NCBI GenBank assembly: GCA_019916065.1
Contig: CM034233.1
Coordinates: forward strand, 24,997,936-25,061,935
Reading direction: 5' to 3'
DNA length: 64,000 nucleotides
DNA from: Vitellaria paradoxa
Taxonomy: Eukaryota; Streptophyta; Magnoliopsida; Ericales; Sapotaceae
Translations under genes and position numbers: made by a program
Notes under the pieces: generated by a model
What the model was told of the DNA's origin: nothing
Seen by the model: only the letters and a program-made list of their open reading frames with translations
The model's database searches: none
In this document: positions 22,273-34,950 of the stretch, piece by piece
Numbering within the stretch: position 1 is the stretch's first letter
Layout: each line of letters opens with the position of its first letter

Positions 22273-24921
22273 TGTTAAAATTTCGGAGGAGCCAATGAAT
22301 CCCTAATTTATAAGGATTAGTCAATGATTGATCTTATTTTAAGATTTACTAGACATAATTAGTTTCCTAATTATGTGTTTACCTTATATAGTTCTGGCAC
22401 TATATATAGGTAAACGTACTTTGTATTCAAGTACACAACAATTATTAGAATAAAAAAAAGGGGAATGAAATTCTCTCGTCTCTGAAAACTTTACGTGGTA
22501 TTAGAGGCACGATAATATTCTCTGATGGTCTCTTTTCTATATGGCTAAGGTTTCAATTCCAACTTACATCACTTTCGACGTCGCATCTCCTCCAGCATCA
22601 CTCATTCGGCATCCCATCTCCTTTGGCATTGCTACTCTAGCATTGTATCTCCTTTGTTGACTCATCTCTGGCATTGCTGATGTCGCTAGCTTTGTAGCCC
22701 TCTGTTGGTGCCTCATCTGGTTTCTTCTCAACACACCTCTCTGCCATTTTCCCTATGATTCTGTGTTTTTAACATCTCCCATAACGAAGCACATATTGGC
22801 AGCACACCCTACCAATGATGATAAATCTTTTGCCTCTATAGGTGGTAGTGGGTCCTTAGGTTCACACGGTAGAGACATCAACAACCTTTCTTCTAACATA
22901 TTTAGTATTGCCGCTAGCTATGGTAGTACCAATATCGAGCCTACCTCCATCACCAATCATAAACTCAATGGTGCTAACTATCTCCAATGATCCCAATCTA
23001 TATATATGTTCATTCGGGGTCGAGGAAAAGATGCATACATTATAGGGGAAGCCATTGCTCCTTCACAGGATGATGCAAAGTATTAGATCTAGATATCTGA
23101 AAACAACCTAGTCATGTCATGGTTGATCAACTTTATAACAAATAAGATAGGTGAAAACTTCCTCCTCTATAACAATGCCAAAGATATCTAGAATACAGTG
23201 AAAGAGACCTTCTCCAGTTTTGACAATGCTTCAGAATGATTTACTATAGAGAGTGTACTTTATGATTTTTGTCAATGTGATTCTTCTGTAACATAATATT
23301 TTAACACTCTCATGAGAAATTGGCAGCAGTTGGACATGTGTGAGAAATATGCATGGACTTGTACTGCAGACAATATTATGTTTAGGAAAATTGTTAAAGA
23401 GAAAAGGCTATATAAATTCCTTCTTAGTCTGAATAAGAGATTGGATGAAGTTAGGGTCCTGGGCAAAACCTCTTCCTCGCTTGAGAGAAGCCTTTCCTAA
23501 GGTTCACACGGGTAAAAGTCGACAAAAAATGATGCTTGAGTCCACTTTAGCTTTTACTCTACTTGAAGGGTCAACCTTAGCTGCATAGAGACCTAATAAT
23601 TCCTTTTCTGACAATAAATCTAGGAAAGGGAGACCCTAGTGTTAGCATTGTAAGAAGATTGGTCAAACTCTAGACACTTGTTGGAAAATTTATGGGAAGC
23701 CAGTAGATTGGAAGCCTTCTTGCCTGGGTCCTCATGGCGGCCGTGGTAACGTTGCTACCACTGCCATTGCTCCTTAAGTTCTCAATCACCAGTGCCTAGT
23801 CCCTTTAGCAAAGAAGAGATTGAGAGCCTCCAGAAATTTATCATGCAGCAACAAGCCACCACTTCCTCAATTGTTGGTTCTAGTAGTATAGCACAGAAAG
23901 TTAATCATTCTTTTGCCTTTAATGCACATAATGATAATGGTAACACATGGATAATAGACTCCGGGCCTTTAGATCACATGACAGGGAATACTAGTCTGTT
24001 TAACACATTTACTGTCTATGATGGCAACTTTTCTATAAGAATTCTAGACGGTTCCCTTTCTAAGGTGTCTGGTACAGGTTCTGTAGTGCTCTCTCCCAAC
24101 TTAACTTTACACACTATTTTTTATGTTCCCACAGTTAACTGTAACCTCTTATCCATTAGCCAGCTCACTTGTGACCTAAATTGTGTTGTAAATTTTCTTC
24201 TCATCTATGCACCTTTTAGGACCTACATTAAGGGAAAACAATTGGCAATGATGGGAACTGCTCTGGTCTTATCTGCTTTCAGGCACTTCTTAACAAGCCT
24301 ACCATGCTCCCATGTCCGATCTCTTCAGTCAAGTTGCCAATTCTCCTTCCAATAAAGATGGTGCTATTATGCTTTGGCACAATGGATTAGGACTTCCCAA
24401 ATTGTCCAAAATTCCATTCTATGGTCAAAACTCAATTTCAAACCCAAATCCAGATATTTCGAACAGATAATGCTAGGGATTACTTTAATCAAATCCCTGG
24501 GGAGTACTTGAGTTCACATGGAATTCTCCACCAAAGCTATGTGTTGAAAACACGATAACACAATGAGGTCATCAAATGAAAGAATCGGCACCTCCTTGAA
24601 GTTGCTTGTTCAATCATATTCCAATCCCATATCCTCTCTTATTTCTTGGGAAAGGGAAGCCCTTCTGACTACTACCATCCTTATTAACTGCACGCTCTTT
24701 CATACTCTCAAAGTTTAAACTCCAAGTCAAATCATCCTTTAGTCTTATCTGACCAACGCCTTATGTCTGACATTCCTCTCAAAATATTTGGATGTTCTAC
24801 TTTTGTTCATAACCACCAACCCAATCTTGGAAAATGAAGTCTTAGAACCTTCAAATGCATATTCTTGGGATATTCCCCACACAGTACAGTTATAAGTGCT
24901 ACTTACCTTCTACTAGAAAGT
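22273..24921 (+). mobile_element. Truncated Ty1/copia retrotransposon (U2)
   Basis: Same structure and same 3' breakpoint as the U1 copy: 5' LTR 22273-22495, PBS TGGTATTAGAGGC after it, gag remnants, protease ORF 23792-24355 with WIIDSG, integrase scraps. A one-base loss near 24409 and a one-base gain near 24550 further break the integrase frame compared with U1 and U3. No reverse transcriptase and no 3' LTR. Confidence 0.86.
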
Positions 24922-26013
24922 GCTACTCACTTTCATACACAAACATCTCTCTCAAGGTTCCAAGACCAACTTAGGGATTGGCATAAATGTCAAACAAATA
25001 GTACACAACATGGTGATGTATTAGGTTCTCAATTTTTCCAACAAGAATTAATGTGGTGAGAATAGCATTGTTGTGACATTTCCTCTTAAAACAATAACAG
25101 TTTGAATCTATTTAGGTTGTTACCCTCATATAGCCTTCAATTTAAATATTTGCCAGTTGTCCTTGATTACCAAGTCACACCCCTATAGAAATCGAGCTAA
25201 TTCGAATAGAGCTTTAGGTTACTTAAGCTCATCTCAACTATTAATACTAGGCTCTAGCTTGGCTCACAAATAGCTCAAGTAATCAAAACGATGTCATCTT
25301 GGTATAGAATATAATAAATAAAAATAAATAACTTGAATAAACCAAAACGACACCCTTTTACTAACCGAAACGATGTCATTTTGGCAAAAAAGTTATTGTA
25401 TAAGATAAACATTATAATAACTAGTATTTTGATATGAGATATTTTTCTTATAAACTGAGATATTTTGGAGGTAGACTTCTTAATGCACCGAGTATCTATG
25501 TAAAATAGTTCAATATAGTTTGTAATTTATTATTTTTTTTTTGGAAGCTAGTTTAAATATGTGTTGGGAAAGTTGATCATAGATGTTTCAAACTTTGTTT
25601 ATTTAATTTGAGCCACATTTAGATTTTGAAATACTTCACTCACTACCAAATATTATATTAAAATAAAGCATTATAACAAGAGGTATTTTAATATGAGACA
25701 TTTTTCATTGCAAGTTGAGAAATATTGAAACTTGACTACTTGTCGTAATGCACCAACCATCTATGTAACTTAGTTTCATAGTTTAATAATTTTTTAGTTT
25801 TTCTATGCTAGTTTGAATATGTTGTGGGAAAGTTGATCAGAGATATTTCAAGCTTTATATGTTTTCATACCTTTGCTCACAAAATATGAATAGTTGCAGA
25901 TTCATAATTAACGACAACGTATGAAACTACACAAGTTATAGAAATTCACAGCAAAAATGATAGGACACAATAAATGAATAATATCACATTGTATACATAT
26001 AGCTAGATAGCTC
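24922..26013. other. Non-coding flank downstream of the U2 kinase
   Basis: Copy of 6642-7737 with the diverged direct repeats at 25410-25602 and 25670-25861. Several homopolymers are one base shorter than in U1 and U3 (for example near 25225 and 25365). No gene seen. Confidence 0.5.
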
Positions 26014-27814
26014 TCACTTCAAGGAAGGGATAGAATAAGTCGAACCTAATGCAACATTATCTATGGATGAAGAGTCTTTTGGTGCTCTCGGAGGAGAAAA
26101 TAAGAAAGGCTTTGGTGGGATTTGCAAGGACTCTACACTTCCTTCTAACATTTCCACCACCCTGTTCATGGATGGTCTATTAGAGGGATTAGATTGTATG
26201 CACCACAGCCCAACTATTATCATTTTCTTTCTTTTCTCATTTCTCACTTCGTTTGTAATTCCATGCAATCCAATTTCCTTATCAAGTTCAAGATGCTTGT
26301 ATATCCATTCTGGAAAATATATTTCACTAGTATGATCAACTCCTACATCAATACCCTCTCTCTCCCCAACCAATTCCAAAATCATCATTCCATAACTATA
26401 AACATCTGACTTGGAAGAAACCACTCCAAAGTTCCTACAAATTACTTCAGGAGCAATATATCCAACTGTGCCTCTAGTGCTCAACCGTGATATAGTACTC
26501 TCTTTATTAAGGCAGAGTTTAGAAAGGCCAAAATCAGATATTTTTGGACAGAAGTCTTGATCTAGAAGAATGTTATGAGGCTTTATATCAAAGTGCAGAA
26601 TTTGTGTGTTACAACCGAGATGTAGGTACTCTAACCCTCTAGCAATGCCAATTGCAATTTTGTACAATGTCTCCCATCCTAATAGAGGTTCTATCATCAA
26701 TGAACTTCTCTTGTATATGAATTTCTCCAAAGATCCATTTGGCATGAACTCATAAATTAGAGCTCTTTTATGACCCTCATAGCAAAAGCCAATGAGACTG
26801 ACATGTTAACATGGGATGTCCGACTAATACTCGCAACTTCATTAAGAAAGTCTTCCCCATTACCTTTCGAATCCTTCAAAGCTTCACTGCACAAACTGGC
26901 CATTTTTTAACTTTCCTTTGAACACGCTACCATAGCCTCCTTCACCGAGTTTGTCTTTGAAAGAGTTGGCAATTTTCTTAACCTCTGAATAGCCATATCT
27001 TAGCGGAAAAAGAGACTTAAAGTTCTTCATAAAAGTCTCAATATTTTGATCATCTTTTGTTCTCAACTTCCCAAAGGTTTGGACTTTCTTACTGAAGAAG
27101 CATAACAAGATTATTGGTGATCACCGTTACAATAGAAGCAACTCCTGTGAGACAGTGAATAAGATGCCGAAGTCAAATGGTGCACGGTAATGCTAAATAT
27201 GCTATTTTTAATTTAATTAGAATGGATACGTGATAGTCATACACATGGTTATTGAGTTGAACAAAGTCATAAAGTGTTGATAATTTTCAAGGCTGTACGT
27301 TCTCCTGAACTAATAATAGAAAATTCATCAATATTACATGTTCTTTTTCCACTCTATTTTTTCTTTTGGGTGATGAATTAAAAGGGCAAATCATAGAAAT
27401 ACGTACAAATCATCAATGTTGTAGTACTATTTTTAGAAAATGAATACGAAAAGCTTGTTCGGTATATGAATTTGGCGGAGGAAGAATAAAAATGAAGAAC
27501 AAAAAGTTACTAGTTTGTGTTAATTTTTATTTATCCAAAGTAAAAATTAGGACTTTTTCACAAATATTATTCATTTTCTTATTATTTTTTTAACTCTACC
27601 CAAAAAATAAATAAATAAAAATTTGAAAAAATCTATTTTTTCAATTCATTCTACTTTCCTAATATTTTCCTTCAATTTTCTTTTCTTCCCATAAATCTAT
27701 TTGCCAAACGAAGCTAGCATAAATGACAAAATACATGGCTCAGCACTGTTAGTAAAAACATATCTATCATGAATTCCCGTGATCAAAAGACAAGATAATA
27801 TCAATAAGATTTAT

Positions 27815-28431
27815 GTCTGTTGCAAGAATCAGTCTGTATTTTATCTTATTGAGAGTTCTTTCATCTTGCAACAAAATTCAACCAGGATGAAATTAGTTCA
27901 CATATACAACAATGGTTAAATGAATGTAATTTGGTTTATTCTAAAAATCATTCCCCAACATTATAGGTCATTTATGGAGGTTTCAATACCTTATGCATTG
28001 GCGGGCATTGAAATGTTTGGTTGTGATTTTGGCACTGGCCTCCTCTGTGTCGACACTCGACGCAATCCTTGGACATATGAAGTTGAAGTTGGACATATGA
28101 AGTTAATAGTTCAAATGGCTTACTGGAATTAGTATTTGTAAACGAAAGGGAAGGAGAGTTGGGAAAAGTCAAATTACTGAAGGCATGGCAATTCTTGTTG
28201 TCTAAATGACTTTGGAGCATTTGGTCATGGATTTCGACTTCAATCGATCTGTACCGATTTGTTGTCATTACTTTGAATAACATTGCTATTAATGCTTTTT
28301 ATATCAAACCATGGTCCTTCATTTCCTAGTCGGATCCGTGGGAATGGATGATGATCACAATTGATGGTGCACACCCACATTGAGGATATATGTGGAATTG
28401 GAGAAAGGAAAGGAAATCGGTCCGAATTTTC
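27815..28431 (-). pseudogene. Decayed LRK10L ectodomain (A2)
   Basis: Copy of the A1 relic: same loss of the signal peptide and promoter, same internal in-frame deletion, same frameshift near 28247 and same damaged exon 2 (about 27820-27866). The shared lesions show that it decayed before the array expanded. Confidence 0.82.
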
Positions 28432-28559
28432 AAAAATTAAGTGGTTCCATTTGTTTGTTGGAACAGTGGGTCAGCCAAAGACTCCAAGTGAGACTCGGCT
28501 CGTCGACTCTTTCAAAAGCTTATCTTTTTCCTTCTAACACAAAACTTCTCTCTCGATTT

Positions 28560-29300
28560 TCCCATTTATTATAATAAATACTTATAAAATAATAATTTAT
28601 TTAACCAGACTAAAATTAATTATTCATTAAACTATTTTATCAAAATAAGATTTAATAAATAATAATTTATTATTAAATTGATTTATTTTATTTTATCAAT
28701 TAATACAATTGAAATATTAATTTTTGATTGAAATTATTTATTTTCTCAAATTAAAATTAATTTTAATAAATAATAATTACTTTAAAATAATTTATTTATT
28801 AAAATTTTTTATTAAATAAAAATTGTTTTCATAAATAAAAATACACTAGATTTTGTATTTATTAATATAATTTATTAAATTAAACTAAAATTAGTTGTTT
28901 TGTTAAATTATTTTATCAAATAAAAATAATTTTTAACAAATAAAAATTTATTATTAAAATTAATTACTATTAAAATCTATGATAGAATTATTTTTTATAA
29001 TTGATATTTTTATTTAAATTATATACTTTATTAAAATCAATTATTATTAAAATAACAATAATTATGATAATTTATTCTATTATAATATTTTATTAGGATT
29101 AAATATTAACTTTTACCTGTCAATTTATTTCTATTCTAAACACAACTAATTTTTATTCTTTTAATTTTGACATTTTAAATACATCATAATTATTATTAAA
29201 TTAATATTTATTTTCTCATTTTAAAGATAAATATTATAATTTATTATTTTATTAACTGTTATTAAAATAATAATATTTTCGTAATTTTTACCCAAAATTT
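28560..29300. other. Very AT-rich block (A2 side)
   Basis: Copy of 10290-11040. Spacer Y follows to about 30329. No gene in either. Confidence 0.55.
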
Positions 29301-30329
29301 TTACCTCCAAGTTGGCGACTTGTTATAATTTGCCCTTTATTTCAATGCAATGTCCATCCGCTTGATGGACAAGTCGAAACAGGTACCCAAAAAAAAAAAA
29401 AAAAAAAGGGAAAAGTAGACCCGTATATTTTGGGCTCACAAATTTCCACTGGAAATCAATGCGGTGACAGAAGCCTTGTCGGAGGATTTTCTCACAAGTC
29501 AAGACTGGTTTTTATCAACCTTAAATGACTTAAAAAAAAAAAAAAAAAACCTCTTGTTTATTATTAGGAGTTATTTGAAACTTTAAAGATAAAAATAAAT
29601 CTCTATAAATTTTAATGAAATTTAATTTCTTATTTACGGTGAAATTATGAGGATGTAGGGTTAGTAAAAATTTGGCAAAAAGTATAGTAAAAATATAAAA
29701 ATTTAATATAAAATTGATATGTAGTAGAAGTTAATTGAAATAAAATATAAAAATTGATAAAAATTAATAGACTTTGTTGATTTTGACTAACCCAACTCCC
29801 CTATGAATTGTAACTGCTGCTGATTTATGATAATTTTTTTCGCTCTAACACCCCTCTATTGATTATTAACCCTTCTATCTTCTCTGTGATTTTTCTGAGG
29901 ACTCCTTGTCCAAGCCATTTTACTCTTAAATAAGGATGATTCATTTTGTTAAAATAACATAAAAAATATAATAAATAAAAAATATTTCATGTAAAGATAG
30001 TTCTTTTATCATTTTAGACATAAAATTACTTATCAAGTGTTTTTTGCGTTTAAGATCCATTAAGAAAAGAAAATTATTGTATTGCTTTGCACATTACATG
30101 GTATTTGTTTATTAGTAACGACAAACTTATTAAAAGTTTTTTTTTTTTTTTAAATTGAATGAGCTTTCTTTCCTCATATTTTTATATTGTGATTTTGATA
30201 CTTTTTATTAGATAATTTAAATTAGAATAATATTGAACAGAAAATTAATGCAATTATCGCCGTGAAAAAATTTAGTGTAATATGAATAAAAAGTATAAAT
30301 ATAGACCACTTCTTATTTTTCAAAAAACT

Positions 30330-31671
30330 AAATGCAATTAGGTACTAGAAATTTTTTTCTTTTTTCGTAAGAACGTAACAGTTGAATTTGTTATTGTAAC
30401 ATTATAAGAGATTTTCTATTACTAAAATTGAGATTTTCTAATTATAAAATTTGTTGTCTTGTTACTTATTGATTTTTTTTTTCAAACTCTTGAATTCGAT
30501 AGACATTATAAGAGATTTTATATATTTTTTTAATATCTATTGGGATTAAATAAATTTTAGAAATAATTTAAAATTTAGTTTTTTAAGTATTGAAAAATAA
30601 CATGTACGTGGACTTATTGAATAACTATAAGATTAAAACACTGAATTACAATAAGATTTGAACATTTTCAAAATTATTATGAAATACATAGTAAAATAAA
30701 AGAAAATTTAAAAAAAAGCATGCACTTGAGTAGACTCTTGAAACAATAGGATTTATTTCGCTTTCTTATTAAGTGCGCCTACTCTTTCATTCATAGAGAG
30801 AGAGATTTTTGTTACAAAAGTTACAAAATTATTATGGGAGAGCTTAGCCATTGTATGATGATGATGAATGATTACCAAGTGTGTGCTTGAGAGAAAGATT
30901 TTTGTTACAAAAATTATTAAGTATGACAGGAGATTAAAAATTTAAAAGGATTTTAAATTTTAAGTCAATTTTATAAATTAAAAAGAAATATATATTACAC
31001 ATTCTTAGAAAAACTAATTCGGTACGTCTTATTTGGACAGTCTTAGACACTACTTAATAACGTTGACGACTCTGATTAAATAATTATATCAAATTACATT
31101 TCATCTTTTGGGTGTTTTAAAATGGTATATTAATTTCTCTGAACATTTGAATAATTATACTTACGTCTTTCAATATTGAAGATTATATTGACATATATTA
31201 TTTGAAATGTTATTAACAATTAATTCCGTTTTATTAAGGCAACTGTTAAAATTTAGCGGAAAGTGTCAAAGTAAACAAAATTTTAGGCATTTTTTCAATT
31301 TTATCCTCCACTCTCTCATATATTAGTTAGTTTTTTTTTTAATAAAATCCCCAAAAATAAATAAAAACAAATAGTTTGGTAAATTTTTGTAGAGAAACTA
31401 GAAATATGTGAGAGAATAAGAGATAAAATAAGAAAATACTTCAAATTTTGATTATTTGATAGTTTCTATTAAGTTTAACGATTTATTTAATAGAAGGTGG
31501 TCACTGTTAATAATATTTTAAAATAAAGAAAGAGGAGTATATTTTTAATGTTGAGAGATGTAAATATAATTATCCAAATTGAGAAATGCAAGTGATTTTA
31601 TTCTTTTCAAAAATGTATTATTCTAACATTAAAAACAATGTTTAATGGTTGAGGTGGGAGTGCTTATAGCA
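30330..31671. repeat. Spacer X' (U2), with many single-base differences
   Basis: Copy of 12079-13438. From about 30.6 kb it carries frequent one-base deletions and insertions (for example around 31030-31100 and 31540-31620) that are missing from U1 and U3. Confidence 0.65.
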
Positions 31672-33159
31672 GGCAAATCATGAGGATAAATCCTCCGAGT
31701 ACAACTGAAGAAGATACAGTTTGAATATGTGAAGTTTGATTTACTTAAAAATATATTAAAACAACCAAAAAGAATCGCAAAATGGAAGAAACAGAATGCT
31801 GTGGATGAAACTGTAAAATGGGAAACCAAAAGAGTCATAGCATGAATTCTAATGGAGATATTTGAATAATTTTATTTTATTTACCTGCGGCAAGACTGCA
31901 TTTGATTAGTTTATTTTGTATGGGAATTGGGAGTTCTTTCTCCTGCTGCAAATTCAGCCAGGACGAAATTAGTTCAGAGATAACAAACGGTTGAAAATTG
32001 AATGTAATTTGGTTTATTCTAAAACCAGGCCCTAACACTATAGGTCATTGTGGAGGGTTCAATACCTTTTGCGTTTTCAGGCATCGAAATGTTTGGTTGC
32101 TGATTTTGGCACTGGCCTCCCTCTGCATCGACAGTTCGACGCAATCCTTGACACATGAAGTTGAAGGAAGAAGGTAGCAGCTTAATAGTTCAAATGGGTT
32201 ACTCGTTATTAGGAATTGAGTGTTTTGACCTGATTCATGGGCAGCTGAACTACTGAGCAGCCCTGTTGAAGATCAGAGGAAGGAATTGTTTGGTTGCTTG
32301 ATGTTTGTAGAACAAGTCGAAGCCTTCACATGTTTCAGTGGGAAAATGCTTGAAAAGTTCACGTGTGCGATTGGAATTGGGTTCATAACCTTTGTTGCAT
32401 TTGAACAAGGTGAGATTGTTAGGGATTGTAAAAGAAATGGAAGGAGAGTTGTGGAAAGTCAAATTACTGAAGGCAAGGCAACTTCTGTTGTCTAAATGAC
32501 TTTGGAGCCTTGGTCATGGATTTCGACTTCATTTTGTACCGATTTGTTGTCATTGCTTTGAATAACCTTGCTATTAATGCCTTTTATATCAAACCATGGT
32601 CCTTCGTTTCCGAGTTGGATCTGTGGAATGGAACGATCACAATTGATGGTGCACAACCCACATTGAGGATACGTGGAATTGGAGAAAGGAAAGGAAATGG
32701 GTCCAAATTTTCCACAGTCGAGGAACTGGGAACAACTCATTTGGGATTCGTTAGGAATTTTCAGCAGAGACAAAATGGAGTTGCAGATGTGAGAGAACAA
32801 AGCAAGCAAGAAAGAAGGAAACAACCGCCATTCCAAAATCAAAATTCTCAAATTAAACGACACCTCACCCGGTCACTAAAAGCAATGAGAGGAACGAAAT
32901 GCTCTTCCCCTGGAAACTGCTATTTAATTCTGCTGAAACCAATATTCTGATGATTTTAACTTACTCAACGCGGCAAGTGACTTGGAAAAACATTGCAGAT
33001 GAAGACTTCAGACAACCAAAGTAATTCCACACAAGATCTTTAAGTGGTTATGTTTGTTTGTTTGTTGGAACGGTGATTCAGCCAAAGACTACAAGGGAGA
33101 CTCGACCACTCTTTCAACAGCTTATCTTTTTGCTTCAAACACAAAACCTCACTCTCGAT

Positions 33160-34950
33160 TTTCCCATTTATTATAATAAATATTTATAAAATGATAATTA
33201 TTTAACCAAACTAAAATTAATTATTCATTAAACTATTTTATCAAAATAATATTTCATAAATAATAATTTATTCTATTTTATTAAATTAATACTATTGAAA
33301 TATTAATTTAGGATTAAAATTATTTGTTTTATCAAATTAAAATTATTTTTAATAAATAATAATTACTTATTAAAATAATTTATCTTATTAAAATGTTTTA
33401 TTAAATAAAAATTGTTTCTCATAAAAAATACATTAGATTATGTATTGTATTAATATAATTTATTAAATTAATAATTTATTTAATTAAACTACAATTGGTT
33501 GCTTTATTAAATTATTTTATCAAAATAAAAAGAATTTTTAACAAATAAAAATTTATTATTAAAGTTAATTGCTATTAAAAATCTATGATAAAATTATTTT
33601 TTAAAATTGGTATTTTATTTAAATTATATATTTTATTAAAATTGATTATTATTAAAATAATAATAATTATGATGATTCAATTTATTATAATATTTTATTA
33701 ATATTAAATATTAACTTTTACCTGTCAATTTATTCTCATTTCAAACACAATTAATCTTTATCCTTTTAAATTTTTTAACATTTAAATATAGTATAATTAT
33801 TATTAGGTGATATTTACTCTTTCATTTCAAAGATAAATATTAAAAATTTATTATTTTGTTAATTGTTATTAAAATAATAATTATTTTCGTAATTTTTTTT
33901 TACCTAAAATTTTTACCTCTAACTCTAAGTTGGCGAGTTATTATAATTTGCCCTTTATTTCAATGCAATGTCCATCCGCTTAATGGACACGTCGAAACAG
34001 TACAAAAAAAAACAAAACAAGGAAAAGTAGACCCGTGTATTTTGGGCTCACAAATTTCCACTGGAAATCTTGTCGGAGGATTTTTTTTTTTTGTTTTTGA
34101 AAGGTTTGTCGGAGGATTTTCTCACAAGTCAAGACTGGTTTTATCAAACCTTAAATGACTTAAAAAAAAAAAAAACTCTTGTTTATTATTAGGAGTTATT
34201 TGGAACTTTAAAGGTAAAAATAAATCTCTATAAATTTTAATGAAATTCAAAATTTTAATTTATTGTGAAATTATGAGGATGTTGGGTTGACAAAAGTTTG
34301 ACAAAAGTATAGTAAAGTATAAAAATTTAATGTAAAATTGATATGTAGTAGAATTTAATTGGAAGAAAATATAAAAATTGATAAAAATTAATAGACTTTG
34401 GTTGGTTTTGACTAATCCAACGTCTCCTATAAATTGTAATCTCTACTGATTTATGATAATTTTTTTGCTCTAAACACCCTCTATTGATTATTAACCCTTT
34501 TATCTTCTCTGTGATTTTTATGAGGACTCCTTGCCAAGCCATTTTACTCTTAAATAGGCATGATTCATTTCGTTAAAATAATATAAAAATTATAATAAAT
34601 AAAAAATATTTCACATAAAGATAATTCTTTTATCATTTAGACATAAAATCACTTGTCAAGTTTTTTACGTTTAAGATCCATTAAAAAAAGAAAATTATTG
34701 TATTACTTTGCACATCACATGGTATTTGCTTATTAGTAACGACGAACTTATTAAGAGTTTTTTTTTACTTAAATTGAATGAGCTTTTTTTTTCATTTTTT
34801 TATTGTGATTTTGATACTTTTTATTAGATAATTTAAATTAGAATAATATTGAACAAAAAATTAATGCAACTATTGCCGTGAAAAAATTTAGTGTGATCTA
34901 AATAAAAAGTCTAAATATAGACTGCTTCTTATTTTTCAAAAAACTAAATG
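33160..34950. other. AT-rich block and spacer Y' (B2 side)
   Basis: Copy of 14938-16732, ending in the AAATG target duplication of the next solo LTR. Close to base-identical with U1 here, in contrast to the noisy stretch before 32.7 kb. No gene seen. Confidence 0.55.

Larger units (their letters stand above)
26014..32831 (-). pseudogene. Frameshifted copy of the LRK10L-type receptor kinase (U2)
   Basis: The same three exons are recognisable: exon 3 26014-27144 (1131 nt against 1133), exon 2 31885-31942 (58 nt), exon 1 32066-32831 (766 nt against 765). Exon 3 lacks one base near 26801 and two between 26880 and 26892 and has one extra near 27115. Exon 1 is broken into at least two frames (32250-32462 and 32492-32863), and exon 2 has lost one base at its start. 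Splice sites are still present, and 243 codons of the kinase (26014-26745) remain open with HFD, DFG and APE. As written it encodes no receptor. The errors fall in a block of similar single-base indels, so this may be an assembly artefact of an intact gene. Confidence 0.7.
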
